Below, piece after piece: positions 51,701 through 59,168 of a stretch of 64,000 nt of DNA (positions are counted from its first letter, which is position 1; every line of letters begins with the position of its first letter). Where the stretch lies: the NCBI RefSeq assembly GCF_010731735.1, contig NZ_AP022588.1:4960001-5024000 (forward strand), written 5' to 3'. Source of the DNA: Mycolicibacterium sediminis (GTDB taxonomy: Bacteria; Actinomycetota; Actinomycetes; Mycobacteriales; Mycobacteriaceae). A program made the position numbers and the translations under genes. The notes under the pieces are model-generated. The model worked only from the letters and a program-made list of their open reading frames with translations. It ran no database searches and was not told where the DNA came from.

Positions 51701-54001
51701 GAGCGCGGTCGAGTAGAGCGGGACGTCGGCGTCCAGCGACGGCGCGAGCGCCGCCACGTTGCGCGCGAGGTCACCGGTGAGCGCGTCCATCGCCGGGCTG
51801 TGGAATGCGACGTCGGTGTTGACGCGGCGCACCACGACGCCGTCGTCGGACCACGAAGCGCCGACGGCCTCGACGGCGTCGACGAGCCCGGAGATCACCG
51901 TCGACTCCGGCGACGCGCTGATCGCCGCGACCACGTCGGTCCGGCCGGCGAGCCGGCGCTCGGCCTCGTCGAACGGCAACCGGACCAGCGCCATGGCGCC
52001 CTCCCCCGCCACCGACCGGAACCCGCGGGCACGGTGGCAGGCGACGGCCGCACCGTGGCGGAGCGTGAAGACACCGGACACGACGCATGCCGCCACCTCG
52101 CCGACGGAGTGACCGATGACGGCCGCGGGCGTCACGCCGCGTTCGCGGAGCACGGCCGCCAACCCGACCTGCATCGCGAACGTCAGTGCCTGCACCCGGT
52201 CGGTTCCGCCGAGGTCTCCCGACTCGAGGGCCGCGCGGGCGGAGAACCCCAGTTCGGTGGCGAACACCTCGTCGACCTCGTCGACGACGCGGGCGAAGAC
52301 CGGCTCGGCGGCGAGCAGTTCGCGGCCCATGCCCGGCCAGTGTGAGCCGTGCCCGGAGAACACCCACACCGCGTCCGCGCCGCCGTCGGCGGGCACGGTT
52401 CCGGTCACCAGGTCGGTGGCGGCCTCCCCGCGGGCGAGGGCGTCGAGGGCACCCGTCAGCTGGTGCGGGCGCTCGGCGACCACGGCGGCCCGGAACCGTT
52501 CGTGGCCCCGACGGGTCCAGGCCGTCGCGGCGACCCGGTCGACGGGGACGTCGGCGGTCCGCAGGTGGTCGGCGAGTGCCTCGGCCTGGCTCGCCAGGCG
52601 GCTCCCCGAGCGGGCCGACACCGGGACCACCAGCGGTCCGGCGACGTCGCGGTTCCGCGGCGCGACGGCGGCGGGCGCCTCCTCCAGCAGGACGTGCGCG
52701 ATCGTGCCCCCGTAGCCGTAGCTGCACACCGCGGCACGCCGCGGCGTCGCGGAGCGGGGCCAGGGCTCCACCTCGGTCGGGACCCGCAGACCACTGCCCG
52801 CCCAGTCCACGGCCGGGGTCAATCGGCGGAGACCGGCAGTCGGCGGGATCACCTCGTGGTGCAGGGCGAGGACCGCCTTGATCAACCCGATCACCCCTGC
52901 ACCGCCCTCGAGGTGGCCGACGTTGGGCTTCACCGATCCGATCCGGCAGGCGTCGCCGGCGCTGCGGCCGACGCCGTAGACCTCGGCGATGGCCCGCACC
53001 TCGGTGGGATCACCCGTCGGCGTGCCGGTGCCGTGCGCCTCGACGAAGCCGACGCTCCCCGGGTCGACGCCGGCGGTGGCGCAGGCCCGCCGGAACATGT
53101 CCGCCTGGGCCTCCCCGTTGGGCGACATGATCCCGACGGTCCTGCCGTCCTGGGCGATCGCGCCGCCCCGGACGACGGCGAGCACGCGGTCGCCGTCGCG
53201 GCGGGCGTCGTCCAGTCTCTTGAGGACGACGACGCCCGCTCCCTCGCCGCGGCCGTAGCCGTCGGCCGCGGCGTCGAACGTCTTGCACCGTCCGTCCGGG
53301 GCGGTGGCGCCGGCCTCGTCGAGGACCCGGACCAGCCCCGGACCGATCAGCGCGCTGACGCCGCCCGCCAGCGCCAGCGACGTCTCGCCAGCCCGGAGCA
53401 TCTGGCAGGCCTGGTGGACGGCGACCAGCGAGGCGGCGCAGGCAGCGTCCAGCGCGACGCTCGGACCGCGGAGGTCGAGCAGATGCGACACGCGATTGGC
53501 GATGCCGCACAACGACGTTCCGATCCCGGTCCATGCCTCGACGCCGGACAGGTCCTCCATGATCAGCTTGCCGTAGTCGTCGGAGTTCACGCCCATGAGC
53601 ACGGCCGTGTCGCTGCCCGCCAGCGACGACGGCGGGACACCGGCGTGCTCGAGCGCCTCCCAGCTGACCTCGAGGGCGAGCCGCTGCTGCGGATCCATCA
53701 GCTCCGCCTCGCGGGGAGAGACGCCGAAGAACTCCGCGTCGAAGCCGGGCAGGTCGTCGAGGAAGGTCCCCCATCGGGTGGTCTCCCGCAGCACGGCGGC
53801 GTTGCGCGGATCACGGTGCAGGTAGGGCTCCCAGCGCTCCTCGGGCACCTCGCGGACGTCGCTGCGACCGTCGAGCAGGAAGGTCCAGAAGTCGGCGGGG
53901 GTGCCGACCGCACCGGCGACGCGGCAGCCGAGGCCGATGACGGCGATGGGCGTGGGCAGCGGGCCACCGTCCGAACTCTGGATAGCCTTGCCTAAGTTCA
54001 T
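48782..54001 (-). CDS. Iterative type I PKS of 6-methylsalicylate synthase type
   Basis: 1739 residues from the ATG at 54001. KS: ALDAACAAS with Cys188, EAHGTGT (His323), NVGH (His363). AT: IGHSVGEVAA with Ser632, and VAFHSP (about 731-736), the malonyl-type selectivity motif. TH/DH: HPVRGTEIVP with His937 and LVDAATS with Asp1103. KR: YLVTGGTGALG (1383-1393), Tyr1537. ACP: LGVDSIM, Ser1689. There is no ER and no thioesterase. Order and length match bacterial and fungal 6-methylsalicylic acid synthases (about 1750-1775 residues), which join one acetyl and three malonyl units. It sits where M. tuberculosis has mbtJ-mbtI, and an iron box covers its start, so a mycobactin aryl-cap role is inferred. 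Confidence 0.85.
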   Translation of the reverse strand: MNLGKAIQSSDGGPLPTPIAVIGLGCRVAGAVGTPADFWTFLLDGRSDVREVPEERWEPYLHRDPRNAAVLRETTRWGTFLDDLPGFDAEFFGVSPREAELMDPQQRLALEVSWEALEHAGVPPSSLAGSDTAVLMGVNSDDYGKLIMEDLSGVEAWTGIGTSLCGIANRVSHLLDLRGPSVALDAACAASLVAVHQACQMLRAGETSLALAGGVSALIGPGLVRVLDEAGATAPDGRCKTFDAAADGYGRGEGAGVVVLKRLDDARRDGDRVLAVVRGGAIAQDGRTVGIMSPNGEAQADMFRRACATAGVDPGSVGFVEAHGTGTPTGDPTEVRAIAEVYGVGRSAGDACRIGSVKPNVGHLEGGAGVIGLIKAVLALHHEVIPPTAGLRRLTPAVDWAGSGLRVPTEVEPWPRSATPRRAAVCSYGYGGTIAHVLLEEAPAAVAPRNRDVAGPLVVPVSARSGSRLASQAEALADHLRTADVPVDRVAATAWTRRGHERFRAAVVAERPHQLTGALDALARGEAATDLVTGTVPADGGADAVWVFSGHGSHWPGMGRELLAAEPVFARVVDEVDEVFATELGFSARAALESGDLGGTDRVQALTFAMQVGLAAVLRERGVTPAAVIGHSVGEVAACVVSGVFTLRHGAAVACHRARGFRSVAGEGAMALVRLPFDEAERRLAGRTDVVAAISASPESTVISGLVDAVEAVGASWSDDGVVVRRVNTDVAFHSPAMDALTGDLARNVAALAPSLDADVPLYSTALTDPRSTAARDAAYWVANLRGRVRFAEAVTAAAEDGHRLFLEVSAHPVVSHSIAETLLTLGIDEHAAVPVLRRDAPEMRAVATAVAWLYCHGASIDHGLSTTDAWAGDLPGTRWQHRRFWRTPTPPPGGSGLHDTSTHTLLGGRTDVTAGVPTAMWQTRLDYDSRPYPGTHPVRGTEIVPAAVLLTTFLAAARTGRSVRTGGCEGIGLADVRLRTPVAPARARDLQIVLQDRELTLSSRLVDGPEGGWLVHSRAVVAVGDDIDELLATTCDLAAVRRRCAEVLPAPHVVDALAGLGVADMGFDWDVDDLRRGDGELLAVVAAARDGSVPASWAPLVDAATSAASVIFDGPPRLRMPARIERVHVHGEPPAVATLVVRRRPDTTVTDVWITDESGSVLMSITGMGFEELENPGSEPLADDVGRMLHHVAWREVACPPGVRPTHVLLVGGDADGLAAAVRDVSAAGVPYRAVEDPRELVSSSESDSTPADLGAGAVVLVLPRRDDDPVQSVDLVVRTLRRMQELASTARLWVLTTGVHEGANLAHSPLWGLARIAAAEHPNLWGGVVDVADGRPPLAALASLHGHGVVVVRDDTALVARLAPIEPSAGVPMECSPGGTYLVTGGTGALGLLVAQRLADLGARRLVLLSRSGLPERSAWGGAGQSAAVRGVAALEDRGVSVTIAAVDLGAPGSADDLRAVLRDLPPVRGVVHAAGVEAGALLATTTPSDFAAAMHPKVRGTLVLHEVFPPEQLDWMVLFSSCGYLAGFPGQGAYACANSFLDVMARQRRSLGDRTTAIAWTAWRGQGMGSSSEFVAAQLDALGMGTVGVDDAMRALDLAMRDDDPNVVVLPLLSAAARVPMLAEVAPAARRDGSDGESDADPRVESGPADPEWVSGQVLAAVAAQVGLPESDVDLDLPLVELGVDSIMTVRLRRQLEKQTGLSLSPTLLWEHPTAAAVIEMLSELLSAEERTAPAR
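53977..53995. promoter_or_regulatory. IdeR iron box over the start of the PKS gene
   Basis: On the minus strand TTAGGCAAGGCTATCCAGA matches the IdeR consensus at 14 of 19 positions, with TTAGG, AGGCTA and CC intact. It covers codons 3-9 of the PKS as annotated. A -10-like AAGATT lies just before the ATG, so the message may be leaderless and the box just after the transcription start. TGCCA-(6 bp)-TGGCA (54001-54016) is another small palindrome at the ATG. Confidence 0.7.
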
Positions 54002-54069
54002 GCCAGAATCTTGGCACGAGGACACCCGCGACGGACGACTACCCGGACCGGGGACCAGGCCCCGAGCGG

Positions 54070-55212
54070 TCAGTCCAGGAGGTCGCGCACGACGGCGTCG
54101 GCCAGCAGCCGGCCGCGGTCGGTCAGTACCAGGCGACCGTCGCCGCCGAGGAGAAGCCCGTCCTGGCACAGACTCTCGGCACGTGCCCGCTCGCGGTCCT
54201 CCAGCAGGTCCACGGACAGGCCGTCGCGCAGCCGCATCCGCAGCATCACGTCCTCGAGGTGGCGTTCGGCGGTCGACGGCTCCTCGAAGCCCGCGACCGG
54301 CAGCTCTCCGCGCGCCAGCGTCTCGGCGTACGTGCTGGGGTGCTTGACGTTCCACCAGCGCCTGCCGTCGACGTACCCGTGCGCCCCCGGACCCGCACCC
54401 CACCACTCGCCGCCCGCCCAGTAGCCCATGTTGTGCAGGCACTCGCCGCCGGGACGGCACCAGTTCGACACCTCGTACCAGTCGAGGCCGGCGGCGGCCA
54501 GACGCTCGTCGAGCAGCTCGTAGCGGGTCGCCATCACGTCGTCGTCCGGCGAGACGACCTCGCCCCGGCGCACCCTGCGTGCCAGCGCCGTGCCGTCCTC
54601 GACGATCAGTGCGTACGCCGACACGTGGTCCACGTCGGCGCCGATCGCGGCGTCGATGGAACGACGGAGATCGTCGTCGGTCTCTCCCGGCGTGCCGTAG
54701 ATCAGGTCCAGGTTGACGTGGTCGAACCCGACGGACCGGGCCTCCAGCGCCGCCTCCACTGCCCGGCCGGGCGAGTGCACGCGGTCGAGCACCCTGAGCA
54801 CGTGCGGGGCGGTCGACTGCATGCCCAGCGAGATCCGGGTGAACCCGGCGTCGAGCAGCCTCGCGAAGAACTCGGACGACGTCGACTCCGGGTTGGACTC
54901 GGTGGTGACCTCCGCGCCGGGCGCCAGGACGAACTCGGACCGGATCGCGTCCAGCACCTCGGCGAGGCCGTCGGAACCCAGCATGGACGGCGTCCCGCCG
55001 CCGACGAACACCGTGTTCACCGCGCGTGCGCCCGCAGGCGTCGCGGCGGCCAGCGCCAGTTCCTGCTTCAGCGCCTCGAGCCAGCCCCGGGGGTTCGCCC
55101 CACCCAACTCCGACGGCGTGTAGGTGTTGAAGTCGCAGTATCCGCAGCGGGTGGCACAGAACGGGACGTGTACGTAGATGCCGAATGCCCCTCGACCGAC
55201 CGCGATGCTCAC
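54070..55212 (-). CDS. hemW: Radical SAM heme chaperone HemW (annotated hemN in M. tuberculosis)
   Basis: 380 residues from a GTG. The radical SAM cluster motif is FCATRCGYCDFNTY (C-x3-C-x2-C followed by DF), which is the HemW form; true HemN has CxC at the end. FVGGGTPSML and DLIYGTPGETDDD are further SAM-site motifs. The C-terminal HemN_C-type domain covers about 290-375. HemW proteins bind heme and pass it to target enzymes; coproporphyrinogen dehydrogenase activity is unlikely. It is in the same relative place as Rv2388c. Confidence 0.9.
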   Translation of the reverse strand: MSIAVGRGAFGIYVHVPFCATRCGYCDFNTYTPSELGGANPRGWLEALKQELALAAATPAGARAVNTVFVGGGTPSMLGSDGLAEVLDAIRSEFVLAPGAEVTTESNPESTSSEFFARLLDAGFTRISLGMQSTAPHVLRVLDRVHSPGRAVEAALEARSVGFDHVNLDLIYGTPGETDDDLRRSIDAAIGADVDHVSAYALIVEDGTALARRVRRGEVVSPDDDVMATRYELLDERLAAAGLDWYEVSNWCRPGGECLHNMGYWAGGEWWGAGPGAHGYVDGRRWWNVKHPSTYAETLARGELPVAGFEEPSTAERHLEDVMLRMRLRDGLSVDLLEDRERARAESLCQDGLLLGGDGRLVLTDRGRLLADAVVRDLLD

Positions 55213-55304
55213 CCGACCAGTGTCCCAGAACGACTTTTGCTCACCACGAGCCTGAATCTGGCCCCATTAGGGCGCGATGGGCCGACCGTGGCAGAATGGG
55301 CTCC

Positions 55305-55409
55305 GTGACTGTCGCCTTCAGCTCGCCCACCCGCGTATCGCTGGTGGCCCGGCGGCATGTCGACTTCAAGCGGGTCTGTAGCAGTTGCTGTCTTCCCTGC
55401 AACGTTTGA
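55305..55409 (+). CDS. Cysteine-rich leader peptide upstream of nirA
   Basis: 34 residues if started at the GTG at 55305, which lies 8 bp after a -10-like CAGAAT (leaderless). In-frame ATG 55296 or GTG 55344 are alternatives. It ends ARRHVDFKRVCSSCCLPCNV, with four Cys codons in the last ten. RRHVD-type, Cys-rich leader peptides occur upstream of sulfur genes in actinobacteria. Polycysteine leader peptides are reported to attenuate cysteine-synthesis operons in mycobacteria. Here, ribosome stalling on Cys codons would respond to cysteine shortage and raise expression of nirA-cysH-che1. Confidence 0.7.
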   Translation: MTVAFSSPTRVSLVARRHVDFKRVCSSCCLPCNV

Positions 55410-55424
55410 TCTCGGACCACCAGC
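55340..55424 (+). promoter_or_regulatory. RNA stems enclosing the cysteine leader peptide
   Basis: GCTGGTGG (55340-55347) is the exact complement of CCACCAGC (55417-55424), so a stem could enclose the Cys-rich part of the leader. Inside it, GTTGC (55384-55388) pairs with GCAAC (55399-55403) right over the Cys codons. A ribosome stalled there would break both stems. The link to nirA expression is inferred. Confidence 0.4.
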
Positions 55425-55524
55425 CACACTGAACTTCAGCTGGCCGCTCCGGATCCTCGACGCCGGACAGCCCCCGGTGCGTAGCGATCCGAACGCCGGC
55501 TCCTTGCGAGAAGGGGCGAACCCC

Positions 55525-57216
55525 ATGACCACAGCAGAATCCACGCCGCCCAAGGCCAAGCCCGCCAAGCGTCCTCGCGGCGAAGGCCAGTGGGCGCTCG
55601 GCTACCGGGAACCGCTCAACGCGAACGAGCAGGCCAAGAAGGACGACAACCCGCTCAACGTCCGCGAACGCATCGAGAGCATCTACGCCAAGGGCGGATT
55701 CGAGAGCATCGACAAGGGCGACCTGCGTGGCCGCTTCCGCTGGTGGGGCCTCTACACCCAGCGCAAGCCCGGGTACGACGGCACGTGGACCGGTGACGAC
55801 AACACCGACATGCTCGAGGACGAGTTCTTCATGCTGCGCGTCCGCAGCGACGGCGGCGCGCTGACCGCGGCATCGCTGCGCACCCTCGGCGGAATCTCCA
55901 CCGACTTCGGACGGGACACCGCCGACATCTCGGACCGGCAGAACGTCCAGTTCCACTGGATCGGCGTGGAGAACATGCCGGAGATCTGGCGTCGCCTCGA
56001 CGAGGTCGGCCTGCAGACCACCGAGGCGTGCGGCGACTGCCCCCGCGTGGTGCTGGGCTCCCCGCTCGCGGGCGAGTCCCTCGACGAGGTGATCGACGGC
56101 ACCCCCGCGGTCCACGAGATCGTCAAGCGCTACGTCGGCAAGCCCGAGTACTCGAACCTGCCGCGCAAGTTCAAGACCGCGATCTCCGGCCTTCAGGACG
56201 TGGTGCACGAGGTCAACGACGTCGCCTTCATCGGCGTCGAGCATCCCGAGCACGGCCCCGGCTTCGACCTGTGGGTCGGCGGCGGGCTGTCCACCAACCC
56301 GATGCTCGGCCAGCGCGTCGGCGCATGGGTGCCGCTGGACGAGGTGCCCGACGTCTGGGAGGGCGTGGTCAGCGTCTTCCGCGACTACGGCTACCGCCGT
56401 CTGCGCGCGAAGGCGCGTCTCAAGTTCCTCATCAAGGACTGGGGTGTCGAGAAGTTCCGCCAGGTGCTCGAGACCGAGTACCTGAAGCGTCCGCTGATCG
56501 ATGGCCCCGCCCCGACGCCGGCGACCCGGCCGATCGACCACGTCGGCGTGCAGAAGCTCAAGAACGGGCTCAACGCGGTGGGCGTCGCGCCGATCGCCGG
56601 GCGCGTGTCGGGCACGATCCTCACCAAGGTCGCCGACCTGGCGGAGGCCGCGGGCAGTGACCGGATCCGGTTCACGCCGTACCAGAAGCTGATCATCCTG
56701 GACGTTCCGGACGACCAGTTGGATGCGCTGCGCGCGGGACTCGACGAGCTGGGCCTGCCCTCCCAACCGTCGCACTGGCGTCGAAACCTGATGGCTTGCA
56801 CGGGAATCGAGTTCTGCAAGCTGTCGTTCGCCGAGACCCGCAGTCGGTCTCAGGTGCTGGTGCCCGAACTGGAGCAGCGGCTCGACGACCTCAACGCCCA
56901 GCTCGACGTGCCGGTGACGATCAACATCAACGGCTGCCCCAACTCGTGCGCCCGGATCCAGGTCGCCGACATCGGCTTCAAGGGCCAGATGGTGGACGAC
57001 GGCAACGGCGAACAGGTCGAGGGTTTCCAGGTCCACCTCGGTGGCAGCCTGGGGTTGGACAGCGGTTTCGGCCGCAAACTGCGTCAGCACAAGGTGACGT
57101 CGGACGAACTCGGCGACTACATCGAGCGGGTCGTTCGCAACTTCGTGAAACAACGCGAGGACGGCGAGCGTTTCGCTACGTGGGCAGTACGAGCAGACGA
57201 AGCCGATTTGAGGTAG
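55525..57216 (+). CDS. nirA: Ferredoxin-dependent sulfite reductase NirA (SirA)
   Basis: 563 residues from the ATG at 55525 with GAGAAGGGG upstream. It reduces sulfite to sulfide in cysteine synthesis, using siroheme and a 4Fe-4S cluster. Cluster ligands are in ACTGIEFCKL and NGCPNSC. GLYTQRK (Tyr77) and ACGDCP (about residue 169) match the Tyr-Cys pair that is cross-linked beside the siroheme in the M. tuberculosis enzyme. The first gene of nirA-cysH-che1, it has a cysteine-rich leader upstream, 3 bp before cysH. Confidence 0.95.
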   Translation: MTTAESTPPKAKPAKRPRGEGQWALGYREPLNANEQAKKDDNPLNVRERIESIYAKGGFESIDKGDLRGRFRWWGLYTQRKPGYDGTWTGDDNTDMLEDEFFMLRVRSDGGALTAASLRTLGGISTDFGRDTADISDRQNVQFHWIGVENMPEIWRRLDEVGLQTTEACGDCPRVVLGSPLAGESLDEVIDGTPAVHEIVKRYVGKPEYSNLPRKFKTAISGLQDVVHEVNDVAFIGVEHPEHGPGFDLWVGGGLSTNPMLGQRVGAWVPLDEVPDVWEGVVSVFRDYGYRRLRAKARLKFLIKDWGVEKFRQVLETEYLKRPLIDGPAPTPATRPIDHVGVQKLKNGLNAVGVAPIAGRVSGTILTKVADLAEAAGSDRIRFTPYQKLIILDVPDDQLDALRAGLDELGLPSQPSHWRRNLMACTGIEFCKLSFAETRSRSQVLVPELEQRLDDLNAQLDVPVTININGCPNSCARIQVADIGFKGQMVDDGNGEQVEGFQVHLGGSLGLDSGFGRKLRQHKVTSDELGDYIERVVRNFVKQREDGERFATWAVRADEADLR

Positions 57217-57219
57217 CAC

Positions 57220-57924
57220 ATGACTGATTTGCGCACAGAGCACGACCTGATCGAACTCGCCGAGCGCGGCGCACGGGAGATGGCCGACGCGTCGGCGGTG
57301 GAACTGCTGCGCTGGACCGACGACCACTTCGCGGGCGATTACATCGTGGCCTCCAACATGCAGGACGCCGTCCTCGTCGACCTGGCCGCGAAGATCCGGC
57401 CGGGTGTGGACGTGCTGTTCCTCGACACCGGCTACCACTTCGTCGAGACGATCGGCACCCGTGACGCCGTCGAGGCGGTCTACGACGTGAACGTGGTCAA
57501 CGTGCGGCCCGAGAAGTCGATGGCCGAACAGGACTCGATTCACGGCAAAGACCTGTTCGCCCGCGATCCCGGGGCGTGCTGCGGGATGCGCAAGGTCGAA
57601 CCCCTCGGACGGGCCCTCAAGGGCTACTCCGCGTGGGTGACCGGCATCCGGCGGGTCGAGGCGCCGACGCGCGCGAACGCCCCGCTGATCAGCTTCGACA
57701 AGGCCTTCGGTCTGGTGAAGATCAACCCGATCGCGCCCTGGTCGGACGACGAGATGCAGGACTACATCGACGAGCATGGCATCCTGGTCAACCCTCTGGT
57801 GGACGAGGGCTACCCGTCCATCGGCTGCCTGCCCTGCACCGCCAAGCCGATCGCCGGCGCCGATCCCCGCAGCGGGCGTTGGGCCGGGCTGGCCAAGACG
57901 GAGTGCGGGCTACACGCCTCGTGA
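57220..57924 (+). CDS. cysH: Adenosine 5'-phosphosulfate reductase
   Basis: 234 residues. It reduces adenylylsulfate to sulfite. FLDTGYHFVET is part of the nucleotide-binding PP-loop fold. CCGMRK plus GCLPC are the cysteine pairs that hold a 4Fe-4S cluster in APS (not PAPS) reductases. ECGLH near the end carries the catalytic Cys. It starts 3 bp after nirA, whose sulfite substrate it makes. Confidence 0.96.
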   Translation: MTDLRTEHDLIELAERGAREMADASAVELLRWTDDHFAGDYIVASNMQDAVLVDLAAKIRPGVDVLFLDTGYHFVETIGTRDAVEAVYDVNVVNVRPEKSMAEQDSIHGKDLFARDPGACCGMRKVEPLGRALKGYSAWVTGIRRVEAPTRANAPLISFDKAFGLVKINPIAPWSDDEMQDYIDEHGILVNPLVDEGYPSIGCLPCTAKPIAGADPRSGRWAGLAKTECGLHAS

Positions 57925-57928
57925 CCTC

Positions 57929-58648
57929 GTGACCGAGGTACTCGTCCTGACCGCACACGGCAGCGCCGATCCGCGGTCGTCCGCGGTCGCGCACGCGTTG
58001 GCGGGACGGATGCGCCGGTTGCGCCCGTGGCTGGACGTCCGGGTGGCCTTCGTCGAACAGTCGGAGCCCAACCTGGCCGACGTTCTCGCCGACGTCGCCA
58101 CCCGCGGGGATTCCGCGGTCGTCGTGCCGATGCTGCTCGCCGGCGCGTACCACGCACGGGTCGACATCCCGCGGATGATCGAGGCGTCCGGCGCACACGT
58201 CCGGCTGGCCGACGTCCTCGGCGAGGACCCGGCGCTCATCGGGTTGCTCGGTCAGCGCCTCGCCGAGCACGGCGTCGCACCGGACGATCCCGAACTCGGC
58301 GTGATCGTGACCTCGGTCGGATCGTCGAGCGACGCCGCGAACGCGCGCACGGCGTCCGTCGCGACGACACTCGAGTCCGCCACGGACTGGGCGGGTGCGG
58401 AGGTGGCGTTCGCGACGCGGCCGGAGCCGACCGTCGCCGACGCGGCACGCGCGCTGCGCCTGCGCGGGGCCCGACGTCTGGTCGTGGCGCCCTGGTTCCT
58501 GGCGCCCGGCCGCATCACCGACCGCGTCGCGGTCTCGGCGGCAGCCCTCGGCTGCTCGGTCGCCGCTCCGCTGGGTGCCCACAACCTGGTGGCCGCGACA
58601 TTGCTGGACCGCTTCGACGAAACGCTGTCCGCGTACGCCGCTGCCTGA
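57929..58648 (+). CDS. che1: Sirohydrochlorin ferrochelatase
   Basis: 239 residues from the GTG at 57929, 4 bp after cysH. It is a CbiX/SirB-type chelatase: the N-terminal LVLTAHGSADPRS holds the first catalytic His, and two similar half domains follow (MLLAGAYHARVDIPRM, then APWFLAPGRITDRV). It would insert iron into sirohydrochlorin to make the siroheme that NirA needs, which explains its place in the operon. M. tuberculosis Che1 (Rv2393) has the same position. Confidence 0.9.
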   Translation: MTEVLVLTAHGSADPRSSAVAHALAGRMRRLRPWLDVRVAFVEQSEPNLADVLADVATRGDSAVVVPMLLAGAYHARVDIPRMIEASGAHVRLADVLGEDPALIGLLGQRLAEHGVAPDDPELGVIVTSVGSSSDAANARTASVATTLESATDWAGAEVAFATRPEPTVADAARALRLRGARRLVVAPWFLAPGRITDRVAVSAAALGCSVAAPLGAHNLVAATLLDRFDETLSAYAAA

Positions 58649-58795
58649 CCGGCTGCCGATCCAGGAGGTTCGTCGCACAGCCGTGTGGTTTGCGGCTACG
58701 CTTCGGTCCGTCAAATCTGTGGCATCATATTGACGTCAGTGTTGCAACGCCGACCACTCGTACAGCAGCGGTCGGTGCCAATCCCGGGGATGAGA

Positions 58796-59086
58796 ATGGA
58801 CAACACCATGATTTCAGGTCGTATCACCCGTCGCTTGGCACTCGTTGCCGGCGGCGGAGCGATCATCGCGATGGGTGCACTCACCGCCGGCTGTGGCACG
58901 AGCGAGGAGCCGACTCCGTCGACCACGCCGACGACCACCACCACGACGTCCGCCGTCGCTCCCACGCCGACGGAGAAGGGGCTCACCCCCGGCGGCGCGA
59001 ACAGCTTCTCGCCTCCCGTCCTGGCGCCGCCGGCCCCGACTCAGGGACCCGGAAACCACCGCGAGAACGGCGGCCACCGCAGCTGA
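58796..59086 (+). CDS. Small Thr/Pro-rich lipoprotein
   Basis: 96 residues from the ATG at 58796, the best placed after GGGGATGAG; ATG 58790 and 58808 are alternatives. A signal peptide with RITRRLALVAGGG leads to the lipobox LTAGC, so the Cys is lipid-modified. The mature part is low complexity: a threonine run (PTTTTTTSAV) and Pro-rich PPVLAPPAPTQGP, likely an extended cell-wall segment. It has no known domain or function. It stands 148 bp after che1. Confidence 0.65.
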   Translation: MDNTMISGRITRRLALVAGGGAIIAMGALTAGCGTSEEPTPSTTPTTTTTTSAVAPTPTEKGLTPGGANSFSPPVLAPPAPTQGPGNHRENGGHRS

Positions 59087-59168
59087 TCGTGTCCAGCGGC
59101 TCCGGCGGAGCGCGACGGCGTCGTCGCTCCGCGGGAGGCGCACGGGACATCGGCTCATCGACGACGAC

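Noticed and set aside
48765..55212. An mbtI or mbtJ gene near mbtA, as in M. tuberculosis
   Set aside because: The whole stretch from mbtA to hemW is filled by the PKS; no chorismate-using enzyme or MbtJ-like hydrolase is encoded here.
55213..55524. A metabolite riboswitch (for example SAM or cobalamin) before nirA
   Set aside because: No known riboswitch core was recognised. The Cys-rich leader ORF explains the region better.
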